Assembly (NCBI RefSeq): GCF_017313785.1
Contig: NZ_JAFLNL010000008.1
Coordinates: 62,001-126,000, forward strand
Reading direction: 5' to 3'
From: Flagellimonas aurea
GTDB lineage: Bacteria; Bacteroidota; Bacteroidia; Flavobacteriales; Flavobacteriaceae
DNA: 64,000 nucleotides
Positions 57,878 to 64,000 of this stretch are shown here, in pieces. Both the position numbers and the translations under genes were made by a program. Under the pieces are notes generated by a model that saw only the letters and a program-made list of their open reading frames with translations, was not told the origin of the DNA and ran no database searches. The first letter of the stretch is position 1, and every line of letters begins with the position of its first letter.

Positions 57878-59233
57878 ATGCTCACTAAATCGATTACCAA
57901 ATCTCTATTTACAGTACTGGCCATAATTTTACTTTTCCCTTCGTGCTCCGGAGACGATTCCACAACGGAGCCTCCGGATTCCCAGGGTGAAATAGAACAA
58001 CCAGGTAATCCCGATGAGAATGGTGACGATTCAGAAGACGGCAACGGTCCAGAAATCAGTGAGGGAGACACTGGAACGGTAAATATTATTGATTCGGAAC
58101 AAATTAGTGATAGCTATGTGTTGGTAAACGACCTTTCAGCTCCTGCTGTTTATTTAATGGACAAAAGCGCAAATATTGTATATGAATGGGATCTAGGAGA
58201 AAAAGCAATAGGCAACGATGCGGTACTCCAAGATGATGGAACACTCCTTGCCATGTTTAGGTATGATGGAAGTACTGACATTCTTTTTGGAGGTTATGGA
58301 GGTCAAATTCAAATTTTGGATAAAGAAGGAACTGCTCTTTGGGATTTCGTCTATGCCACAAGCGAACATAGGATGCATCACGATATTGAAAGGATGCCCA
58401 ACGGGAATATATTGGCCATTGCATGGGAAAGAATACCTCAAGAAACAGCAACAGAAAATGGCTCTACCCATAATATGGATCTTTATTTGGAATCGGTTAT
58501 TGAAATTGACCCTACTACCGATGAAATTGTTTGGGAATGGCATTCTATAGACCACATCATACAAGATGTTGATGACACCAAATCCAATTTTGGTTCAGTA
58601 TCGGACAATCCACAGCTTATTGATATCAACTTCAACAGTAACGATACTGGTAATCTTATGCACATCAATGGAATTGATTATGACCCCGATAACAATCTTA
58701 TATACCTTAGTGTCAATTTTTATAGCGAAGTTTGGGTGATAGATCATAGTGCGACGACCGCTATTGCTGCCTCTCATTCCGGCGGAAATTATGGACGTGG
58801 TGGGGACCTTGTATACAGGTTTGGCAACCCAAGCACATATGGAGATTTAGATTCTGAACGATTGTTCCGCAATAACCACCACCCCAATCTATTTGAATCA
58901 GGAAAATTCATGATCTTTTCTAATGGAGGGGAATTGGGCCAATCGACCGTTTACGAAATGAAACTGCCTGAAGCTCTTTACCAACAATCAATACCCAAAA
59001 ACATAGCGCCACAAGTTACATGGAGTTTCTCAAATCCTGAGTTATTCGCAGACAGGGTTTCAGGAGCCGTAAGACTCCCCAATGGTAATACGATGATAAC
59101 CGAAGGAGATTATGGTATTTGGGAGGTAACTATGGATGGCGAAGTCGTTTGGAAGTTCTCAGGACAAGGATTCTTTTGGAGATCGTACCACTACGCCAAA
59201 GATGACCCAGGAGTATTGGAGCTTGGACTATAA
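57878..59233 (+). CDS. Arylsulfotransferase (ASST) family lipoprotein
   Basis: A 451-residue lipoprotein (Cys23 in LLFPSC) with an acidic linker (residues 25-70) and a beta-propeller of the arylsulfotransferase family. Repeated blade motifs are visible: AVYLMDKSANIVYEWDL, GQIQILDKEGTALWDF, DEIVWEWHS and GEVVWKFSG. Expected catalytic His residues are in HRMHHDIERMPNGNIL, MHINGIDYDPDNNL and FRNNHHPN. Known members move sulfate between phenols without PAPS, but many bacterial members are uncharacterised. The SusCD operon just upstream may or may not be related. Confidence 0.82.
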   Translation: MLTKSITKSLFTVLAIILLFPSCSGDDSTTEPPDSQGEIEQPGNPDENGDDSEDGNGPEISEGDTGTVNIIDSEQISDSYVLVNDLSAPAVYLMDKSANIVYEWDLGEKAIGNDAVLQDDGTLLAMFRYDGSTDILFGGYGGQIQILDKEGTALWDFVYATSEHRMHHDIERMPNGNILAIAWERIPQETATENGSTHNMDLYLESVIEIDPTTDEIVWEWHSIDHIIQDVDDTKSNFGSVSDNPQLIDINFNSNDTGNLMHINGIDYDPDNNLIYLSVNFYSEVWVIDHSATTAIAASHSGGNYGRGGDLVYRFGNPSTYGDLDSERLFRNNHHPNLFESGKFMIFSNGGELGQSTVYEMKLPEALYQQSIPKNIAPQVTWSFSNPELFADRVSGAVRLPNGNTMITEGDYGIWEVTMDGEVVWKFSGQGFFWRSYHYAKDDPGVLELGL

Positions 59234-59327
59234 GCTTCATTTATTTAGTACTTCTAAAAAATAGATCTTCCATTAAAATGCTTATAAGTTTCTTTATTGC
59301 ATCTTTGCAAATCAATTGCACCTAACA

Positions 59328-60062
59328 ATGAGCAGTCAAATCTACGGTATAAGGGCCGTCCTAGAGGCGATTAACGCCGGACAACCCATTAATAAGATAT
59401 TCATTCAAAAAGGTCTTAAAGGTGATCTTTACAAAGAATTAGAGTCTTCTGCGCGTAAAAGCGGCATCGGCCTATCCTACGTTCCTGTTGAAAAGCTGAA
59501 CCGCCTTACCCGTAACAATAACCACCAAGGTGCCGTCGCCCAAATTTCCCCTGTGGAATTCCATCAGTTTGAAGAATTGGTAGAACAAGTACTAAATAAA
59601 GAAGAGACTCCCCTATTCCTGATGCTCGATGGTGTATCCGATGTAAGAAACTTTGGAGCCATTATCCGTACCGCTGAATGTTGTGGCGTTCACGCAATCA
59701 TTGTTCCTAAAAGCGGGGCTGCACCTATAACGGACGATACAGTAAAAACTTCGGCCGGGGCAGCCTTTAATGTCCCCATCGCAAAGGTAGACCACTTAAA
59801 AGATGCAATTTTTTACCTGCAATCTTCTGGAGTTGTGGTTACCGGAGCTACCGAGAAAGCCGATGACGAGGTTTATGGAATAGATTTTAACCAACCTACC
59901 GCAATCATAATGGGATCGGAGGAAAAAGGTATCTCCCCCTCTACCCTCAATATTATAGACCATCAGGCCAAATTGCCCCTTATGGGAAAAATTGGTTCGT
60001 TGAACGTTTCGGTAGCTTGCGGCGTGTTTCTTTATGAGGTTGTTCGACAAAGGAGAAACTAA
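59328..60062 (+). CDS. rlmB: 23S rRNA (guanosine-2'-O)-methyltransferase RlmB
   Basis: A 244-residue SpoU-class (SPOUT) methyltransferase, expected to methylate G2251 of 23S rRNA. It has an N-terminal substrate-binding domain (IYGIRAVLEAINAGQPINKIFIQKG) and the three SpoU motifs: LDGVSDVRNFGAIIRTAECCGV, IIMGSEEKGIS and GKIGSLNVSVACGVFLYEVVRQR. The frame opens 12 bp upstream at a TTG; ATG 59328 is taken. Its last 4 bp overlap the rhomboid gene, which converges on it. Confidence 0.93.
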   Translation: MSSQIYGIRAVLEAINAGQPINKIFIQKGLKGDLYKELESSARKSGIGLSYVPVEKLNRLTRNNNHQGAVAQISPVEFHQFEELVEQVLNKEETPLFLMLDGVSDVRNFGAIIRTAECCGVHAIIVPKSGAAPITDDTVKTSAGAAFNVPIAKVDHLKDAIFYLQSSGVVVTGATEKADDEVYGIDFNQPTAIIMGSEEKGISPSTLNIIDHQAKLPLMGKIGSLNVSVACGVFLYEVVRQRRN

Positions 60063-60781
60063 TCATCACTGGACTTTTTATAGTGATATTTGATTTCTAT
60101 TTTTTCTTCAGGCTCTTCTGGAGTATTCTCGATAAAATTTCCGTTATCATCAAAATGTTTTAGGAAAGGGTCATCCTCTTCCCTATAATCTTCTCGTTCC
60201 CAATCATATTTCCGAACCTCCGGAACTTGAACCTTCGTAATAAAAGCAAACACAAGCCCCGTGAAAAACCCTGCCAAATGGCCTTCCCAGGATATACCGT
60301 CCTTGACCGGGAATATATACCAGATCATACTGCCATATATAAACACCACGACCAACGACAGGGCGACCAATCTATAGTTTTTGGCCAAAATCCCTTTAAA
60401 AAATATAAAGCTGGCCAATAAATAGATAACACCACTTGCCCCAATATGGTACGATGGCCTTGCGATGGCCCATGTAAGCAATCCAGAAACCAGAGTCCCG
60501 ACAAACAAGACCCGAAGGGCCGCACTCCTATAAAAATAGAAAAGGAATGCCGTTAAAACTGCTAAAGGAATGGTATTGTTGTATAGATGTTCAATGGAAC
60601 CATGGATAAACGGGCTGAAGAATACTCCCTGCAAGCCCGATAACCTCCGAGGATACACACCATATTCGTTCAGGTTGATGCCCAACTGCATCTCTACCCA
60701 GAATACAATCCAAATGGACAATACCGCCACTAGGGGCGCTACTATAACTGAATTAGAGAATTTAAACGAACCTGAACTCAT
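60059..60781 (-). CDS. Rhomboid family intramembrane serine protease
   Basis: A 240-residue membrane protease with about six transmembrane helices. The catalytic dyad is Ser116 in GASG (114-117) and His168 in EGHLAGF; the oxyanion Asn is in HLYNN (65-69). The C-terminal 50 residues form an acidic cytosolic tail. Substrates are unknown. It overlaps the 3' end of rlmB by 4 bp. Confidence 0.93.
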   Translation of the reverse strand: MSSGSFKFSNSVIVAPLVAVLSIWIVFWVEMQLGINLNEYGVYPRRLSGLQGVFFSPFIHGSIEHLYNNTIPLAVLTAFLFYFYRSAALRVLFVGTLVSGLLTWAIARPSYHIGASGVIYLLASFIFFKGILAKNYRLVALSLVVVFIYGSMIWYIFPVKDGISWEGHLAGFFTGLVFAFITKVQVPEVRKYDWEREDYREEDDPFLKHFDDNGNFIENTPEEPEEKIEIKYHYKKSSDD

Positions 60782-60901
60782 ACGCTCACAAAATCAAACA
60801 TCCCGCCATAACATTAAATTTATACAAATTGTCAGGTGGCAGATGAAAATCCTTCCTCTTTTAAGAACAACGGACCATCAAATTTATTTTATTTTTGATG
60901 T

Positions 60902-62188
60902 ATGAACGAACCTTTGGCAGAACGCATACGTCCGAAAACTTTAGAGGATTATATCAGTCAGCAACATTTGGTGGGAAAGCAGGGCGCTTTGACCAATCAA
61001 ATTAAAAGTGGAGTAATCCCCTCATTAATTTTTTGGGGCCCGCCCGGAACAGGAAAAACCACCTTGGCGAATATAATCGCAACGGAAAGCCAAAGACCAT
61101 TTTATACCTTGAGCGCCATTAGCAGTGGTGTAAAAGATGTTCGAGAGGTAATTGACAAAGCCAAGCAGAGTGGTGGCTTGTTCACCTCCAAAAACCCCAT
61201 TCTTTTTATTGACGAGATTCACCGATTTAGCAAATCACAACAGGATTCTTTGCTCGCTGCTGTGGAAAAAGGTTGGGTTACACTTGTTGGCGCAACTACC
61301 GAGAACCCGAGTTTTGAGGTAATTCCTGCACTTTTGTCACGCTGCCAAGTCTACACTTTGAATTCTTTTGGAAAAGATGACCTTGTAGCACTCTTGGAGC
61401 GCGCCATCGAGACCGACACCTTGCTTTCCAAAAAAGACATTGAACTTAAAGAAACGGATGCCCTGCTGCGCTTATCGGGAGGAGATGGCCGCAAATTGCT
61501 CAATATCTTTGAGCTTATCGTTAATTCAGAACCATCAGAACCAAATGGAAAAATTGTCATAACCAATGACCTAGTACTCAACAAGGTCCAAAGCAACACG
61601 GTTCGGTATGACAAAACCGGGGAACAACATTACGATATTGTTTCGGCCTTCATTAAAAGTGTTCGTGGAAGCGACCCCAACGCCGCTGTTTATTGGTTGG
61701 CCCGGATGATTGAAGGAGGTGAGGACGTAAAGTTCATTGCCCGTAGAATGATCATATTGGCATCCGAAGATATTGGAAATGCCAATCCTACTGCACTTGT
61801 AATGGCCAATACCACATTCCAATCCGTAACAACGATAGGATACCCAGAAGCCAGAATAATTTTGAGCCAATGTGCCACCTATTTAGCAAGTTCGCCCAAG
61901 AGCAATGCCAGCTATATGGCCATTAACGAGGCGCAACAAAAAGTTCGTCAGACCGGGGACCTATCCGTGCCTATTCCGCTAAGGAATGCTCCAACTAAAT
62001 TAATGAAGGACTTGGGCTATGGAAAAGGATATGCATACGCACATGACTACGAAAACAATTTTGTGGATTTTGAGTTCCTGCCCGAAGAGATTTCAGGCAC
62101 AACTTTCTATAAACCCGGGAACAACCCGAGAGAAAATTCTATGAAAGATTTCCTAAAGAAAAGATGGAAGAACAAGTATGATTTTTAG
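60902..62188 (+). CDS. rarA: Replication-associated recombination protein RarA (MgsA-type AAA+ ATPase)
   Basis: A 428-residue AAA+ ATPase. N-terminal [25 protein letters not shown], Walker [10 protein letters not shown], Walker [10 protein letters not shown], sensor 1 [10 protein letters not shown], and the C-terminal oligomerisation domain ([39 protein letters not shown]...). It acts at stalled replication forks with SSB. It ends with a 4-bp overlap with the converging gene. Confidence 0.95.
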   Translation: MNEPLAERIRPKTLEDYISQQHLVGKQGALTNQIKSGVIPSLIFWGPPGTGKTTLANIIATESQRPFYTLSAISSGVKDVREVIDKAKQSGGLFTSKNPILFIDEIHRFSKSQQDSLLAAVEKGWVTLVGATTENPSFEVIPALLSRCQVYTLNSFGKDDLVALLERAIETDTLLSKKDIELKETDALLRLSGGDGRKLLNIFELIVNSEPSEPNGKIVITNDLVLNKVQSNTVRYDKTGEQHYDIVSAFIKSVRGSDPNAAVYWLARMIEGGEDVKFIARRMIILASEDIGNANPTALVMANTTFQSVTTIGYPEARIILSQCATYLASSPKSNASYMAINEAQQKVRQTGDLSVPIPLRNAPTKLMKDLGYGKGYAYAHDYENNFVDFEFLPEEISGTTFYKPGNNPRENSMKDFLKKRWKNKYDF

Positions 62189-63024
62189 AACTTGATATCT
62201 AGTTCTTTCTGAACTTTTTCTCCGTTTTCGGAATACTCCAACAACCACTTGCCATCCTTTTGGAAGACTACTGCATTGTTGCCATTAAAATCGGTCATAA
62301 ATACGTTGTTCATGGATGTTTCCTGTAACTTTAAAACAACCTTTGGAGTACTGTCCACGAGTTGATAACCAAAATCGGTAGGCTGTGCGTACAAAACCTC
62401 GTTTGGCAACTCAGACGATTGCTTCTCAACAACTCTTACAATAGATGATGGTTTCGGTTCCACTGCTTTGTAAACCTGCTCCTCCGTAGTTGCCTTTTGC
62501 TCTATAATATGCTCCTTTGAATTTTCCTGAACCGATTTTACATCGTCCTTAAAATTGAGAGTAACCGTAGCTGATTCTTTTTGCTCCTGTTCTTGTGACA
62601 CATAGTTGTAATCCATTCCGGCAAAAGAGACAAATGCCTTTTGAATAGCATCTTTGTAAGCCTTGTCGTATTCCTTGATCTTGCTAACTCCCTCAACGGA
62701 CCTATACACTTCAACGTTATTACAATCTTTAAGTACGATGGTAATTTTCGTGGAAAACATATTGGAACCATCCTCCAAATTGGCCAAAAGCCCTAAACAC
62801 CTATTCCCTGCCAAGTCCACTGGCAATGCATCATCATAAAGAGCATTAAACCCGTTTTCTTCAAAATAATATTTGACCAAAGTGCTGGTCTGGTATTCAT
62901 TCACAGATTTAAATGCATCGAACTTCTTGGGCACAATGATGTATTTGTAATCGTTCAACTGAGCATTTACCACTGTGTTCAATCCCATTGCAAAAAGCAA
63001 TATGTACAATACTTTATGTTTCAT
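62185..63024 (-). CDS. Exported protein of unknown function
   Basis: A 279-residue protein with signal peptide MKHKVLYILLFAMGLNTVVNAQ. The N-terminal half (YKYIIVPKKFDAFKSVNEYQTSTLVKYYFEENGFNALYDD..) resembles periplasmic or lipoprotein-like domains of flavobacterial proteins; a Gln/Glu/Ser-rich linker separates it from a C-terminal beta-strand region (VVLKLQETSMNNVFMTDFNGNNAVVFQKDGKWLLEY). No named family. It starts 13 bp after the upstream barrel protein, so it is likely in the same operon. Confidence 0.78.
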   Translation of the reverse strand: MKHKVLYILLFAMGLNTVVNAQLNDYKYIIVPKKFDAFKSVNEYQTSTLVKYYFEENGFNALYDDALPVDLAGNRCLGLLANLEDGSNMFSTKITIVLKDCNNVEVYRSVEGVSKIKEYDKAYKDAIQKAFVSFAGMDYNYVSQEQEQKESATVTLNFKDDVKSVQENSKEHIIEQKATTEEQVYKAVEPKPSSIVRVVEKQSSELPNEVLYAQPTDFGYQLVDSTPKVVLKLQETSMNNVFMTDFNGNNAVVFQKDGKWLLEYSENGEKVQKELDIKF

Positions 63025-63037
63025 ATATCAAAGATAC

Positions 63038-64000
63038 TCAATTACCGTTCCAAGATATAATATTAAATCCGAACTGTAAAGAAGCATAGTGGCTGTCCGC
63101 AATATTGGAGTAGCTTAGAAGATTGTCCGCCAGCACATAAAAGTTAACGGGGCCCATCTGAAAATTTGCGCCCAAACCTATATTTGTAAAGGAATATTTA
63201 TCCACGGTATACGTACCTTTTAATGAAAGTACACGACCAAAACGTCTTTGATAAAAACCGGTCAATGCAGCTTGGACTCCCTTTGGTCTTTTTATCATGA
63301 ACAATTGTCCGCCGACACTATTGCGGTAATAGTCGGTAGTACTTGACATTCCGCCCCCGTTTACGGCGCAACCGCAATTATCGAAAACCCGACCGTTTCC
63401 GCCCTGTCCAAAATCGTATCTAACGGAACCATAAACCTTTACTGGCCTCCAAGAGATATAGCTGGACTGATTTTCACCATGTGGCAATGCCGCATCGATT
63501 TCATCTATAAGTTCTTGCCATTTGTCATTGTCCACGTCGTCGATATCCTCTGGAAGTACAATAGAAATACCGTCTGTAGTGGTGCTACCGGCAAAAGTAT
63601 AGTTCCAAACATCTTTTGAATTGCTGATAAATCCAAGGTCCAAAACACTTGCTGTAATGGTAGTCTGCGGATTTAAATTATAACTAAAACCAACATCAAC
63701 ACCAAAACCCAGGTTTCCACCCAACAGCGTCCTTTCCGTAAACAGGCTTTTTACATCCTTTTTCGTAGTTCCCGTATCCTCTTCGATGATATCATAAAAA
63801 CCTTTAACACCGGCCGTTTGCAACTGCATATCTGCAATGATGCCACTTTCGTAGACATTGTTCTGTCCTTCCCTTGTAACAAATGACCCTGAATTGTTTA
63901 TGGATTGAAACTGAAAAATACTGGAATATATTTTGGCCCGTCCCCCAATAGTCAGACTTTCATTCATCTTTCTATTGATGCCAAAATGAAGCACATTGAC
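63038..64000 (-). CDS. DUF5723-like outer-membrane barrel protein (3' part)
   Basis: The C-terminal 320 or so residues of a gene that runs off the right edge; the frame is open at base 64000. Its repeated amphipathic strands (LLGGNLGFGVDVGFSYNLNPQTTITASVLDLGFI, VKVYGSVRYDFG, GLGANFQMGPVNFYVLADNLLSY) and a terminal aromatic strand (YASLQFGFNIISW) fit an outer-membrane beta-barrel of the DUF5723 type. An insert has a CGCAVNGGG loop. Function unknown. The minus-strand gene at 62185 follows it. Confidence 0.75.
   Translation of the reverse strand, partial: VNVLHFGINRKMNESLTIGGRAKIYSSIFQFQSINNSGSFVTREGQNNVYESGIIADMQLQTAGVKGFYDIIEEDTGTTKKDVKSLFTERTLLGGNLGFGVDVGFSYNLNPQTTITASVLDLGFISNSKDVWNYTFAGSTTTDGISIVLPEDIDDVDNDKWQELIDEIDAALPHGENQSSYISWRPVKVYGSVRYDFGQGGNGRVFDNCGCAVNGGGMSSTTDYYRNSVGGQLFMIKRPKGVQAALTGFYQRRFGRVLSLKGTYTVDKYSFTNIGLGANFQMGPVNFYVLADNLLSYSNIADSHYASLQFGFNIISWNGN

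Noticed and set aside
51086..59233. Polysaccharide utilization locus
   Set aside because: SusC and SusD are present, but no glycoside hydrolase, polysaccharide lyase, sulfatase or dedicated regulator lies near them, so the label is not supported.

Overview
The window looks like a chromosomal segment of a marine Flavobacteriaceae bacterium (Bacteroidota). The evidence is a SusC/SusD outer-membrane pair, many Cys-lipobox lipoproteins, a FecR/TonB-receptor signalling cassette, a promoter of the Bacteroidota type (TTTG-N19-TAnnTTTG) before rpsL, few Shine-Dalgarno sequences, and a fused str-S10-spc-alpha ribosomal operon without tuf. A Muricauda/Allomuricauda-like genus is a guess from protein flavour, not a demonstrated assignment.

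Layout. 1-1.15 kb: the 5' end of a cadherin-like lipoprotein, then a repeat-rich gap with a 250-bp tandem duplication, palindromic repeats and 7-bp-periodic sequence. 1.15-10 kb: mixed small operons (sterol-desaturase-like enzyme, YkgJ Cys-cluster protein, methyltransferase, lipoprotein metalloprotease, queE, RidA-like protein, HerA-like ATPase, HxlR regulator facing an alpha/beta hydrolase, VOC protein, DUF2306 membrane protein). 10-12.4 kb: folD and ffh. 12.5-17.7 kb: a lipoprotein with internal repeats faces an ECF sigma - FecR - TonB receptor cassette. 17.7-25 kb: a DUF559 gene between hairpins, argS carrying an in-frame copy of the intergenic palindrome, an SDR/DUF2867 protein, a frameshifted carboxypeptidase-regulatory-like protein and a Pr6Pr membrane protein. 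25-27 kb: two guanidino-group-modifying enzymes (ctlX and an arginine-deiminase-family protein). 27-33.3 kb: an orphan exported protein, then gltA, a glycogen-synthase-like GT5, eno and carA. 33.4-50.6 kb: 32 translation and secretion genes on the minus strand, rpsL to rplQ. 51-59.2 kb: SusC, SusD, a lipoprotein, an exported protein and an arylsulfotransferase-like lipoprotein. 59.3-64 kb: rlmB, rhomboid protease, rarA, an exported protein and the partial gene of an outer-membrane barrel protein.

How it works together. Most of the window is housekeeping: ribosome synthesis, translation, folate, SRP targeting and central carbon metabolism. Two modules handle envelope uptake: an ECF/FecR/TonB-receptor signalling cassette without SusD, and a SusCD pair without nearby glycoside hydrolases. 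I see no CRISPR array, prophage, restriction or other defence locus, tRNA or rRNA. No clear new multi-gene system is present. The most unusual signals are non-coding: heptamer-periodic intergenic DNA at several sites, a dispersed palindromic repeat that has also entered the argS reading frame, a DUF559 gene bracketed by inverted-repeat-like hairpins, and hairpin-rich gaps inside the ribosomal operon.
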